Source: Gordionus sp. m RMFG-2023 (taxonomy: Eukaryota > Nematomorpha > Gordioida > Chordodea > Parachordodidae). Taken from it: a stretch of DNA of 64,000 nt. The notes under the pieces were generated by a model that had not been told where the DNA came from, did not search any database, and saw only the letters and a program-made list of their open reading frames with translations. The stretch is from NCBI RefSeq assembly GCF_954871325.1, contig NC_088775.1, forward strand, positions 49,825,561 to 49,889,560, read 5' to 3'. Of the stretch, positions 10,815 to 22,969 are shown one piece after another. The position numbers and the translations under genes are program-made. Positions within the stretch are counted from its first letter, which is position 1, and every line of letters begins with the position of its first letter.

Positions 10815-12600
10815 TTTCTATATTTTCAAACATTAAACACCTACCACATCCTGCCTCTTTTTTGCCATCTGATTTGCGATTCGAACCACATTTCTCATTC
10901 CTTCAGCGCATTCCCTTTCTTTAGCAAACTCCTGCCTTTTTTCTTCTTACGCTTTCGCTATTAATTTCTTAGAATCTTTTCGCCATATTGTAAATATTGT
11001 TATACCATTCTTTGAAGATTTATAATCTCTTTTATTTATATTTAAAAAAAAATAAGAATGATAAATTAAATCTTATAATATATTAAAATAACAATTTTAA
11101 AAAAAATATATATTATTAAAATATAAATTATGGGAATATCGATGGCTCTAAAAAGAGCTTATAGTAAAAATGTACCTAAAAAACATGTATAATTATGTTT
11201 AAAAATTTCTAATTGTATTTTTTGTTTTAGGAAGATTGACTAGCGTTTTTCGTTTGTTATGTTAAAAATTTTACGTGCTAAAATTTTTAAAAATGAATAT
11301 GTTGATTGGGAGAAATTACCCTTAGTTGAGATGACTATGGGTTGAAAAATAAAATTATTTAATATTGAGTATTTATTGATTTTTTTATTTTCGCCATTAG
11401 TAAGAGGATTTGAATTAATTGATGAGGGTCTCATCCACAGCTTTAGCTACCTCCGGGTGCCTCCCTAAGTCTCCTTTGTCTAGGCAGCCCTTTTGGCCAT
11501 CCACATACCTCCTCAGTTGTCATCACCTAGGCTTTCTCCATGGCTTCCCACTTGTCGTTTACCCCAGATGCTTGCGCCAATTCCGCCTCCCTTATTGCCA
11601 ATGGCATATTGAATTAACGTCTACTAATCTACTCCTTCATTTACCAAACCTTCAGCCTTGGCACAAACTTTCTTTTAGTGATCCTGACGCCTTTAATAGT
11701 GAGATCTTCTATAACTAGTCGATGATGATTAATACATTCCTTCCGGGTATCACTTTCACATTTTTTACTATACATCTATCACATCTCCTTAATAACAAAT
11801 AATCCACTGCACTTTTGATACTAACCGACTTATAATTCACCAGCATCTCTGATTCTTTTTTAAACATTTTATTACAGAAAATCATCCATAGCATCACTAA
11901 AATCTAAAATCCTTCCCTTTCCAAATTTCTCATGCCGTGACTGAATCCTCCATGTATTTATTCCTTCATAGTCCTCACTACTTGTTCCGCTCCCACATGC
12001 CCATTCAGATCACCAGCCAGGATAATCCCCTCTTTATTTGCCAGTCTCGATGTCACCCCCAATAGACTGTCCCAAAATATATCTCTCTCTTCTTCACTTC
12101 TTCCAACCTGAGGACATATGCCGAGATAATATTATATAGCTTTCTATCAAAAATCATCTTGATAACCCTTGTATGGTTATCTAGCCTTCTCACTTTGACT
12201 ACTTTGTCCAACAATTTCTCCGCAACCAATACCCCAACTCCAGCATTACCTTAATTGCTTCATTGCTAGAAGAATTCATACTTTTCACGCTAGTCTTGCC
12301 AATCGTTCTTGAGCCATTACCTTTCCATATTGTCTCCTGTATGCAGCACACATAAATATGCTTTCTATGCAATATATCGACCACTTCTCCTGCTCTTTCC
12401 GCTATACTCCCAGCATTCCATGTCGCTACCCTTATTCGATCCCCCGTAAACTGGTTTCTCCACTTATTATCAGGTCGTTTATGGCAGTCATAAGTTTCAT
12501 TTTCACGAATTGTGGTTCCACCAGGTCTCCCATCCTTCTTTTTATCGTAGGCGGATGAGGAGGCCCAGGGGGTTGTAATCATAAGGAGATTTTGTAGCAA
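10815..12600 (-). pseudogene. RTE LINE endonuclease and linker
   Basis: The AP-type endonuclease nicks target DNA for target-primed reverse transcription. On the minus strand: RVATWNAGSIAERAGEVVDI (nucleotide-binding Asn), CCIQETIWKG (catalytic Glu), LYNIISAYVPQVGRSEEER, IILAGDLNGHVG (Asp/Asn pair), then DYLLLRRCDRCIVKNVKVIP and, in a shifted frame, CINHHRLVIEDL (the terminal His). Next comes TTEEVCGWPKG and PEVAKAVDE, then a LINE-B insertion, then KRQEFAKERECAEGMRNVVR with IANQMAKKRQDVVG. All the usual catalytic blocks can be recognised, but they are spread over several frames. The 12600-12200 part is open for 133 codons. Confidence 0.88.
11030..11418 (-). mobile_element. LINE-B 3' fragment inserted in the RTE element
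   Basis: The minus strand encodes NKKINKYSILNNFIFQPIVI, then SFLKILARKIF. This corresponds to the C-terminal end of LINE-B copy 1 at 43.4-43.6 kb (INKYCHLNNVLFVPVVSD ... LFKTIGQRLRLI). It interrupts the RTE linker right after PEVAKAVDE. The remainder, down to ~11030, is an A/T-rich tail. This is a severely 5'-truncated insertion, as is usual for LINEs. Confidence 0.75.
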
Positions 12601-12800
12601 ATTACAATCGGATGCCCTTCCTGACTTAAACCCCTTTAAGTGGTTTTTACACCCCGTTGAGGAGACGGTGATCCTATTCTAGACCCAGATCACAGGGAAC
12701 CTTTTAAACCTCAATTAGTCGTCAAAAGACGTTGCCACTCCTCCGCCACGATGAGGCTGAAGGTAGGATTTTGGGAGAGTTCCTAGCCAAATGATAGCAA
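12601..12800 (-). other. RTE 5' leader
   Basis: Read on the minus strand, the segment includes GGAGGAGTGGCAACGTC, GATCACCGTCTCCTCAACGG and AGGAAGGGCATCCG shortly before the endonuclease. These words are typical of the 5' region of RTE/BovB-like elements. The sequence ends near 12800 at GTTGCTATCATTTGG, where it returns to AT-rich DNA. Confidence 0.65.
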
Positions 12801-13965
12801 CAATAATTATCATTATCCTTTTTCTATCATTTGTAATTTGTTTCAATTTTTGTTCGTCTAAAACTTTGGATATTAATATTTTTTTACTATTTGATATGCA
12901 TTTAGATTGTCAAGTATTTCACATGAATTTACATGATATATGTATTTATAATAAATTAAAAACATAAAAAATAGTTGAAATTTCAAACATTTATCACCAA
13001 TACTAAATTAAAATGTAATAATATTTAAAAAAAATCTTTTTTTCATTTCTCATGGGGGAGGGGGGTGGTTATAATATATTAATATATTCATTCTTTACCT
13101 AATTCAATTATTAGATAAAAAATATTAAAATAAAATAGATGAAGCGGCACTAAAAGAAAAATTATTAGATGTTTTTGTGTTTTTAATACTTTCTTAAAAT
13201 GAAGTTATTTTAAAAAGTAAAAACTGAAATATTATATATAAAATTATCCAAAACAAAGTATTAGACTAGAGTGGAAGAGTTTTCAAATATATTTATATGT
13301 GGTAAAAAAAGCATGTGAGCTACCTAAGAGCTCTGGAGTCCACTCATGTGGCTCAGTAAGAGGATTTTCCAATAGGAGTTGAAATATTGTGGTGGGACCT
13401 AAAGCAACATTTCATGAAAACCGGGAACATTGAGTTAATGAAGGATTATTTATCAAAATATCTTTAGCTTAAAAGAAAGAAATGATTTATATTTTAATTT
13501 CTATATCTAAAAAACAAATTATTATGTAAAAAAAATTTAAAAATTTAAAATAAAAAAAATAATAAAAATATTATTAAAAATATGAGAAAATTTGGCATGG
13601 TACACAAATTCAAGATTATTATTTTATTTTATAATTAAATAAATTTTGGTTCAAAATTAGATTCGAGCCAGCTCCTGAGCCGACTTGATTCAACTCCTGA
13701 GGGAGTTTGAGCCTGAGCCAATTTTTATGACTCCGTCTCGAGGTCTGAGTCGTAAAAACTTGGCTTTTTAACAACACTAAATAAGATTTAGGTTTTTTTG
13801 CAATTTCAAAGATCTTAATATATTATTATGTCATAATTAAGATTTATTTCAAGGCTGCTAATTTTTTAAATATTTTTTATATTAAAATGCACGGAAATAT
13901 CAAAATATTATATTACTCATAAAATATTACAAAAAAATAGATGATTTCTTTGAGCAAAAATAATT
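12801..13965. other. Non-coding stretch holding one MITE-like unit
   Basis: Mostly AT-rich filler. It includes a G-run (13050-13065) and a slightly G/C-richer block near 13310-13440 with no protein match. At ~13661-13790 is a CTGAGCC-rich unit that ends GCTTTTTAACAACACT, the reverse complement of AGTGTTGTTAAAAAGC. That end resembles the MITE ends at 27.4 kb and the hAT-D ends. Its left end was not located. Confidence 0.45.
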
Positions 13966-13969
13966 ATGA

Positions 13970-15840
13970 AGTTATAAGGTCTAAAGTTTATTTATATTTT
14001 TAGCCAATTTGCGAAAACATATAATATCGCCGAAAACATATAATATCGCTACACCCACAATATTTATCCTCAGAATCTGTTAAAGTACCAGATACATTGT
14101 ATGGTTCGAGGAAATTATCCGCTGATGAAAATCTTTATTGCAATAAATTAGTACTTAAATATTTGATAAATAATTATATTGCGTTTCATACGATAGACAG
14201 TCAATCTTTTAAAGACATATATTTGAATAAGAATGTGAAAATATAGTGCAGACAAATACCACCAACAATATATAATTGTGCCAAAAATTCATAATAAAAA
14301 TTTTAGATCAAAAAAATTGTCAGCTGTCATTAACTACAGATATCTGGTCAGGGCTAAATTCATTATCTTATTGTGCACTAATCGTCCACTTTATAAATAG
14401 TGACTGGAAGATGAATTTTTTTTCCTTGATATAATAGAGTTCCATCCTCACGCCGGAATAGATATATTTGAGTTAATAATATCAACTCGTGGGAAATTCC
14501 AAATTGAAAAAAGAATATTATCTATATCCCATGAATTCAGCAAAAGTAGTAGTAGCTACCGATTTGTTGGTTGATTATTTAAAAATAATGGTAACGCCAA
14601 CGCTAATAACAGATGCTTAGCTCACATCATTAATATTATCGTTAAAGTAGGCCTAGATAGCATGTCTATGCATCTTGCAAAAATATATATTTTAATTAAA
14701 AAAATGTACAAAGATCCAAAATTGATGCAAGAATATATGAATTAAATGGAGGTTGCAGGATTCCACTAGATATATGGAACAATATATCTTTATTGATAGC
14801 ACTGTTAATAAAGTATATTGAATTGATTTGTTTATAATTATATTATAAAATAGAATATTGATGCCATCAATAATATAAGTAAGAGATGTTTACCCAATAA
14901 AGATAATTTAAGCCAAGTGGTGGCAAAGTTATTGATTGAGCTGGTGTCATTTTTATATACATTCTATAAAACTTGCCAAATAAGTTCGCCGTCAACATTT
15001 ACAATTGAGATTTCAGCATTGTATTTGGATAATATTGCGATTTGTTATCGCCAACATGCCCAATCGCATAAAAATAGCATAAAAAAAATGCTGCAAATGT
15101 AATGAAGGAAAAATGTTATATTTATATTGAATATTTAACCACATTTGCAAATTATGCATGCTCATTTCTTGATCCAAAAAAACCTTTTTACCAATTTTCC
15201 TATATAACCTTGGCTATTATGAAAAATTCAGAACAATATTTGATAACTACAATATATCGAAATCAATATATGATTTCGAAAAGAGGAAAATAACGAATCA
15301 AATTTAATGTTTGTTGGTATTTTGAATGAGCTAAGAAGGTAAATATAAATACTTAATTATATAGAATACTCGTTATTTAACCTCCTAACTAACATTTTTG
15401 AATGGAGAGACTAAATTTAAATACTATGCTTACATTAAACAAAAATTATAATAGTTATTGGAGTAAATATAAATATTTATTATATTTAAAAAAATAGAGA
15501 CTTAAGAACTTATAAAATTAATAAAGCATATAGTTGCAAAATAGGCATTTTCAAAATAGGTTTGTTACAAGGCTTACAATGGATTCGATGATATAATAAT
15601 TAGATAATTTTAAATATAGCAGATCTGGTAGCTCAAACATTCCTTGATACAATGGATTGGTGGTATAGAAATTCGAAACGTTTTCCAAAGCTATCGATAA
15701 TGGCCAAAGATTACTTATCCCAACAAACTATGTCAGTAGCCAGCGAACGTATTTTTTCTATGGCCGGCGCCATTATTACTAAAAAAAAGAATCAAATGTC
15801 AGCCACAACGTTGCCTATGTGTGAATTCGAGGGTTGTTAA
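13970..15840 (+). pseudogene. hAT transposase remnant (hAT-H)
   Basis: Blocks appear in order on the plus strand: LKYLINNYIAFHTIDSQSFK, then QLSLTTDIWSGLNSLSYCAL, LAHIINIIVKVGLDSMS, ELVSFLYTFYKTCQISSPST, and finally NSKRFPKLSIMAKDYLSQQT followed by SVASERIFSMAGAIITKKKN. They correspond to the hAT pre-catalytic region, the TTD.WS block, the H-x-L/I-N block and the C-terminal dimerisation domain of BED-type hATs (usual form: SVPSERIFS.AG.I...R..L). Stops and shifts lie between the blocks, and no BED finger was found. Element ends were not recognised. Confidence 0.78.
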
Positions 15841-16700
15841 CGTTTTAAATTTGTGTGAAGAATATTTTATATAATTTGATTTTTGCATTATTTGTTATTC
15901 AATTTATATAAATTTTTATTTTTTATTTATATTGATTATGTGGTTTATATATTTTGCATTTGTAAATTTTTACTTATAAAATATAAAAGAACCTAATTAC
16001 GATAAATGAATAATTATAAAGATAGTCGTTATTATTTCCAAAATTAAAATAAAAAATTTTTAATTTCTAATTAGTAGCGTCTCCTAAGATCTAAATGTTT
16101 TTTCAAAATTGTCTATGATAATCTTCTTAAGATATTATGCTTTGGATAAGTCATCCACAAAAAAAACAATTTAAATTATAATTTTAATAATGTATTAGTG
16201 GTAGAAAGTATTTAGGGGTTTAGCAAGATCCACCAACACTCGCTTTAATAATCTTGATTTTAATAAAAACATAATAAATGTTTATAAAACTCACAAACTA
16301 TAAATATAGTTCAAAATTTGTTAAAAATTATATCCATGATCTTAAATCAAATAATAATCATAATATCGTGTTTTATATTTTCCAAATTTGATATAAAAAT
16401 TTATAGTAGTAAAATATTACAAAATATTTTTAGTATATAGAAGGATATTTGAAGATTAGGATAAATTCATTTATCCGAATGTCTTAAATTTAAAAATGGG
16501 ATCCTTGCTCAACTTGCCCGATTTTTTTTTATCAACTACCAATTACCTAAAAAGTTTCAAATGGTATACAACTCATTTCTATTACCAAAAATTATAAACT
16601 CAAGTTTAAAAAAATATAAAATTATTTTACTAGACCTTGAGGTTTAGAATATTTTTCTAATATCAAATTTTTTTACTGTGCTTAAAACAAGTATATAATT
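15841..16700. other. AT-rich stretch without recognisable gene
   Basis: No motif, repeat or element end was identified. It separates the hAT-H remnant from the satellite that follows. Confidence 0.4.
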
Positions 16701-18570
16701 TTTTATTGTACTTCTAGATTTTTACGGGCGGAGTTAAAAAGTAATGGAATTAGAAATTTCTTAGGCTCCAATATCAAAAATTTTTAACTTGGCCTAAAAC
16801 AAAATATAAAATAATTTTTTTTTCCTCACAGAGTAAAATATAATGGCAGTGGCAATTTATTTCTAGACTCAAAGGTTTTAGAGCATCTTTCAAGTATCAT
16901 AAATTTTAACTAGGTTAAACAAAGTTTTAAAAAATTTCATTTTTTTTCCTCGTGGAGTAAAATATAATGGCAGTGCAAATTTATTACTAGACCCAAACGT
17001 ATAGAGCATATTTCCATAAACTTTTACCTAGGCTTAAAATAAATTTTAAAAAAATTTTCACATTAATTTTTATCTCGTGTAGTAAGATATAACGGCACTG
17101 GCAATTCATTACTAGACCCAAAGGTTTTAGAGCATCTTTCTAGTTTCATAAACTTTTAATATGTTTAAAACAAAGTTCAAAAAATTTTATAATTTTTTTC
17201 CTCGTGGAGTAAAATATAATGGCAGTGGCAATTTATTACTAGACCCAAAGGTATAGAACATCTTTCTAGTATCATAAAGATTTAACTAGGCCTAAAACAA
17301 AATTTTAAAAAATTTCTATAATATGTTTTTCTTCGTGGAGTAAAATATAATGGCAGCGGCATTTGATTACTAGACCTTGAGGTTTTAGAACATCTTTTTA
17401 GTATCAAAAACTTTTAACTAGGCTTAAAACCAAATATTTTAAAAAAATTCATGTTTTTTTTCCTCACCGAGTAAATATAATAACAGCAGTTAAATACTAG
17501 ACCCAAAGGTTTTAGAGCATCTTTCTAGTTTCATAAACTTTTAACTAGGTTTTAAAAAAAGTCCTAAAAAATTTCATAATTTCTTTCCTCGTGGAGTAAA
17601 ATATAATGGCAGTACCAATTTATTACTAGACCCGAGCATCTTCCAGTATTATAACCTTCTAACTAGGTTCAAAACAACGTTTTAAAGTTTCATAATTTTT
17701 TTTCCTCGTGTGGTAAAATATAATGGAAGTGCCAATTTATTACTATACCCCAAAGTCTTAGAATATCTTTCTAGTATAAAAAAACTTTTAACTAGGCTTA
17801 AAATAAATTTTTAAAAAATTTTCACAATTATTTTTTCTCGTGGAGTAAAATATAATGGCAGTGGCAATTTATTATTAGATCCAAAGATTTTAGAACATCT
17901 ATCTAGTATCATAAACTTCTTACTAGATTTAAAAGAAAGTTTTAAAAATTTTTCTCTTTTCCTAGCTGAATAAAAATGGCAGTGCCAATTTATTACTATA
18001 ATTTATTACTAGACCTAAAGATTTTAGAACTCTTTTTACTATCAAAAATTTTAAACTAGGCTCAAAACAAATTTTTAAAAAATTTCATAATTTTTTCTTC
18101 CTCGTGAAGTAAAATAAAATGGCATGCCCTATTTATTATTAGAACCAAAGGTTTTAGAATTTCTTTCTAGTATCAATCACTTTTAACTGGACTTAAAACA
18201 AATTTTTAAAAAATTTTCATAGTTTTTTTTCTCCTTGTATAGTGAAATATAACGGCAGTGCCACTTTATTACTAGACCCAGAGGTTTTATAAAATACTTT
18301 TAACTAAGTTTAAAACAAAATTTTAAAACTAAATCCATAATTTATTTTCCTTATGGTCTAAAATATAATGGTAATGCCAATTTATTACTAGACCCAAAAT
18401 TTTTAGAACATCCTTCTAGTATCATAAACTTTATTAGGTTTAAAACAAAGTTTTAAAATTTTTTCCTTTTTCTTAGTACAATATAATGGCAGTGCCAATT
18501 TATTACTAGAACCAAAGATTTTAGAACATCTTTCTAATATCAAAAACTTTAAACCCGTATTAAACAAACT
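16700..18570 (+). repeat. Satellite array, ~105-bp unit, ~17-18 copies
   Basis: The unit contains CCTCGTGGAGTAAAATATAA, TGGCAGTGGCAATTTATTAC, TAGACCCAAAGGTTTTAGA, CATCTTTCTAGTATCATAAA and CTTTTAACTAGG in order. The best-kept units lie in 16800-17900; copies at both edges are degenerate. The array is in one orientation only. No transposon ends flank it. Confidence 0.92.
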
Positions 18571-18584
18571 AGTTTAATTTTCTT

Positions 18585-18760
18585 TATATTTTGTTAACCC
18601 AGCAAGCTAATCCAGCAGGCCGACTAAGCAAGCCAACCTGATGGGTCGGGTCTGATCTTTGGCCAAATAAATTGGCTCTCAGGTTTAAGGTCGTTTGTTG
18701 GCTCAAACATTGACGGGCTTTCGGCCAAGCCGATCTAACGCAGTAATTTAACAATACTAT
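18585..18760. mobile_element. Small MITE with TTGTTAA ends
   Basis: The right end, read on the other strand, is TAGTATTGTTAAATTAC. The left end is TATATTTTGTTAACCCAGC. The interior is G/C-richer than its surroundings and contains GGCCAAGCCGATC and similar words. No convincing target duplication was found. Confidence 0.4.
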
Positions 18761-18869
18761 ATGATCCCCAAAATGAAGAAAACTCGTGATTTTTTGCATT
18801 TTATAATTATATAAGTTTATAGTAACAAAATGTTAGAAATGATATTTATTTCGGTTACATGTCAATACC

Positions 18870-19280
18870 GCGAAAATTTTTGCGCGAATATAATCGCGAA
18901 TGCATTACAGCGAATGTCGATTAACGCAAAATATTACTATAGCGAATGCATTATCGCCAATGCATTATAGCGAATATAATACCGCGAAGATATTAAAACA
19001 AATGCATCAGCGCTAATGTAATAACGCGAAAGTGTTATCGCGAATGTATTATAGCGAATACATTAAGCGAATGAATTATCGCAAATGCATTATCGAGAAT
19101 GTATTACCGCGAAAGCATTATCGCGAATGCATTATCGCGAAAATGTGAAAGCGTATTTATCATAGCGAATGCATTAACGCGAATGCTCTATCGCAAGTAT
19201 ATGATCGTGAATGCATTATTGCGAATGATCGCGAATACATTATCTTAAATGAATTACATCAGTTGCAATATCGAGAATGG
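18870..19280 (+). repeat. Left arm array, unit GCGAATGCATTATC
   Basis: Roughly 25 units of 14 bp, with variants in which TCGCGAA becomes TAGCGAA. Each unit contains ATGCAT and often TCGCGA, both self-complementary, so one strand can form many short hairpins. Confidence 0.92.
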
Positions 19281-21118
19281 AGTTTGATGAAAATTACAAT
19301 TTTATATTTATCAGCCTTTAGACAGACTTGGTGGAACCTGAAAATTAAGTTAAACATTTTTTTTGAAAATAGGGCTAAGGCTCTTAATTTTTTTAACTCA
19401 AAATATATAAAAAAAATTCTAAGCAATAAATAGATTTTTTAGGATTAGGGTAAAGAAATTATTTTTATATTAATTGATTTTTTAAATATATGTTTTGTAA
19501 AATTTTTCAATTAAATTTGGGACAGGAATAAAATTTAAAATAAATAAAGATTTTTGATGGAGCTTTTGCTGAAATAAATTAAATTTGTAAGGTGCTAAGG
19601 AAAGTCTTATTTAAAACATTGAGCCAAACAGATAATTAGACCTTGAAAATCATTTATATTTTAATTAGTGAGGGATTAGTATTGTGTAAGCATTTTTTGA
19701 TAATAAATTTGTATAAAGTGTTCTCTTATTGCTTAATCAAAAAGACAAGGCCAAAGTTTATCACTTGTAGAATTGAATGGCTGCATATCCTAGAACTTAA
19801 TTCATTCAATCTCTGATGATGAAATTGCGATTATTGTGACTCAGGAATTGGGAAAATAATATAATAATGATTTCCTATTGATTCTTGTTAGGTTCTTGAT
19901 TCCTGATGGGTCTTTTTTCTATTTATGCTATTTAAAACAAAAATTTTATAAATGGATATAGAAACATAATAAAAATTTTTAAAAGCAAGCATAGATGGAT
20001 ATTATATTAATTAAATAAGCTGAAGCGAACTTATTATCTATGATTTCACTTTCTACAGTCGAAAGCAAGGCCATATAATAAAAATATATTAGCAAAGTAA
20101 GATATCTTTCTTAGGAAGCGTAGGTCATGAAAATTCTTATGTTATGCTGGAAATTAGAAATATTGCTTTAATCAGGAAATTTTTTTTATTAAGAAGATAC
20201 CCACCCCCCATGGTATAATTATTTTCGAACCTGATTTCGACAGAAACTGATCCAGCCAGCCCTGGTGCCTACCCTTTGAATATTATACAGTATTCTAGTG
20301 ATCTTTTAACTAAACTTAATTTTGGTTTGATGGGTATTGTTATATTTTTTGTTATTATATACATTTAAAATCATTAATTGAGTGAGTTTTTAAATTTAAA
20401 AATCTGGCCAGAAAAACACCAATAAGTGTAGAATTTTGAGTAATTTGTTAATTTTAGAAAATTCAAAAACGGCTTAGCATAAAAATAGGCGAAAAATAAT
20501 TAATCAAAAATTAGGAATCTGCTAAGGAGCTGGGATAATTGTCCTTCATTAATATATCGTTACATAATAAATATATATAAAATAATTATATAATTATAAT
20601 TTTAATAAATATGAATTTATAATAATTAAGGTAGGCTTATTTTTGCATAACCCTGACGTGCTATTAGCTGAGCGCCCAGTACCTACTTTTTGTCTAATTA
20701 ATGCTAGCCGATCTTTCGGCTAAGCCTAATTAGGTTTAGCCGATTTTTAGGCAAATAACGCTACTTATAAATTTCTGGAAATCTTATGACATAACTTTAT
20801 TTATATTAAGAAGTTCAATATAAAATCTCTGAAATTTATAGAGTGGGTATTCTACACATATTGGAATGCATTTCCGGCAAAATAAGATTTAAAATTTAAC
20901 GCAATAATTAATGATTTAAAATGCAAAAAATAATACAACAAAATACATATCAAACTTTCGCCTTACCTTAAATTTGATTATTTTATATATGGATTTTCAT
21001 TATAAATTGTTAAATACAAAAAAAATTTAACAAAATCATATGAAATTCTCAGAGTAGATTCTCTTCGGAATAGATTTGGTAAAATCACATTTATCAGGGA
21101 AATTAAAAACGCGCAGAT
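19281..21118. other. Interior of fold-back element 2, no gene seen
   Basis: AT-rich with short G/C-richer islets (20200-20300). The GCCTAATTAG repeat at ~20640-20765 is the second copy of the repeat at 60-170. No protein motif was recognised on either strand. Confidence 0.4.
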
Positions 21119-21332
21119 CAGAGACCTACAGGCCCGGCCATAAACCCGGCTCGGGTACACGGACCGGGACGTATTTTAATTTTTTAAAATATACCCGGGC
21201 CTAGCCTAAAATTTTTTTTTTTTTAAATATACACTGGCCGGGCTATATATTTTAAAACCATATATTTTAAATTACCATTATTATCTATGTAAATTAATAT
21301 TTAATATACTTTAAAGAAATTCGGGCCAGACA
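21119..21332. mobile_element. 214-bp MITE, CAGAGACCTACAGGCCCGG end, near-perfect TSD
   Basis: The left end is CAGAGACCTACAGGCCCGG. The right end, on the other strand, is TGTCTGGCCCGAATTTC. GCGCAGAT (21111-21118) and GTGCAGAT (21333-21340) form a 7-of-8 target duplication, as expected for a hAT-mobilised MITE. Related ends occur at 55456 and 60189. Confidence 0.65.
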
Positions 21333-22049
21333 GTGCAGATTAAAATAACTCACAAAGTATTAAATATTGATAAAATTTTCTAAAAAATTGACGTAAGACT
21401 GGCTTAGTTGCTAATAGTTTTTTTAAACTGGCTACTCTACTAGTTGAAGCAAAGCACTAATAGGAACTGATAAAGAAAGAAACATTTTCATAATTTTAAC
21501 ATTACTACTTTTAAATAATTGTTCAGCATATTTAAAAAAATAACAACCGGAAACTCAAAAATATCATCATAATTATCCATAAACAGGCCTTGACCGAGAA
21601 AATTAGAATTAAAAATTTTGTTTAAAAAATATACTTTTTAAAAAGGTGCTCTCCAGGTCCCTGCTATAAATCACTTTAAATTCGCGAAACTTTTAAGATA
21701 TAATTTGTCAATGAAAGTTGTCCAAGATTAGCTAAAAAATATCTATCATAAACAAATACAAAGGATTTATATTTTGGACAAGAAAAAAATCTTTTTTTAT
21801 TTTTAAAATTTTATCATATTATTTTACAGCGTTGAATAATTTTTTTAAAGATTATTTTATCCATTTTTTTTTATTCAAGGGTGTTCCGAGAATTTATATG
21901 ACGGTACCTGGCTTATTATTTGTTTTAAACTTAAAGCTATAAAATTAATGATTTTGACGATTACAATGATTTAATAAGATGGAAGTCTAATCAATGCAAT
22001 GTTCCCCTTCATCTTATCTTATTTAAAAATTTCTATGTCTCCAGATATG

Positions 22050-22092
22050 ACTGGGGATGGGAAGGAGGGGGGGTGGGTGGGGGGGGGGGTAG
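22050..22092. repeat. G-rich tract
   Basis: GGGATGGGAAGGAGGGGG followed by several runs of G up to 11 long. It is a potential G-quadruplex on the plus strand, inside fold-back element 2. Confidence 0.7.
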
Positions 22093-22689
22093 TTATATCT
22101 ATATGAACCATTTATTTTTTTAAAATATTTTTTAAAAATTTAAATAATATTATATTTATAGATATAAAACTTTTTACTATAATAAAAAGAAAAAATTATC
22201 TACATGTCTTTTTCGCGCTGGATAGGGTTAATCATATTAATAACTAGGGGCTATTAGAATCAAGGTTAGCTAAATCTATTAAATTATGCTTAACCCATTA
22301 ATGGTCAAGATTTTTCTAATGGATAAAAATGCTCAATTTATTTTTTCAAATTATATTGATTAATGCTCAAATATGATATTCTAAAAAAATCAGCCGAAAA
22401 AAATAATTATAAATAGAAAACCTAGCCTGGTGCATGGCTGCACCGTTAACCATTAAGAAGTTAAAAATATGATTAATAAGTATTCATTGGCTACTATTAT
22501 AGCTTCAAATTAATTCTATATGATAATCATTATAATTAGAAAAAAAATTTTTAAAAAAATTAAAAACTTAAACATTTTTTAATTAATTAGAATGTCATAT
22601 TTTGACATTTTATATGAATTATTTAGATTCAAATGATGTATTATATCAAAAAAACATAGTCCATAAAAAATAGAAGAATAATAATTATA

Positions 22690-22920
22690 ATCATCTATGT
22701 AAGATACTTAATAAACCAATGGAATCTACAAGCCCCGGGTTTGGGGCTTGTTGGGGAAATTTTTAACTTTTACTAGAATCAATAAAATATTAAAAATATT
22801 TATTAATGTATAACTTTAGGTAAATGTTTGTTGGGCTATCTCATATTATTTTATAAATTTAAATACAACAATTATTTTCAGGCTTATGATGATTTTGACA
22901 AAAACGCCGAATAGTCCTAG
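22690..22920. repeat. Dispersed repeat, copy also at 53335-53565
   Basis: Both copies run in the same orientation and share ACAAGCCCC, GGTTTGGG, TTTTACTAGAATCAATA, TTGGGCTATCTCAT and ATGATGATTTT at the same spacing. The second copy has a run of 18 C in place of CCCCGG. No coding sequence was seen. Confidence 0.75.
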
Positions 22921-22969
22921 TCCCCAATATTGGAAGAAAGGATCATGAGATCAAAATTTAGATTATTTA

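Larger units (their letters stand above)
536..12800 (-). mobile_element. RTE-clade LINE, split by a hAT and a LINE-B fragment
   Basis: On the minus strand the element runs from a 5' leader (~12800), through an AP-type endonuclease (12600-11700) and a linker, to the start of the reverse transcriptase (1105-536). It stops abruptly after the VFERVL motif, before the YADD box. A hAT at 1106-10806 with an 8-bp duplication separates the two halves. Joining the flanks restores the RTE linker, reading VVG..CLK, then KNTWKIYMEGLMNEENEWD. A LINE-B tail also interrupts it at ~11030-11418. Net RTE sequence is about 2.2-2.5 kb. Several frame changes and stops show it is long dead. The leader has the words GGAGGAGTGGCAACG and AGGAAGGGCATCCG that I associate with RTE/BovB-type elements. 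Confidence 0.9.
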
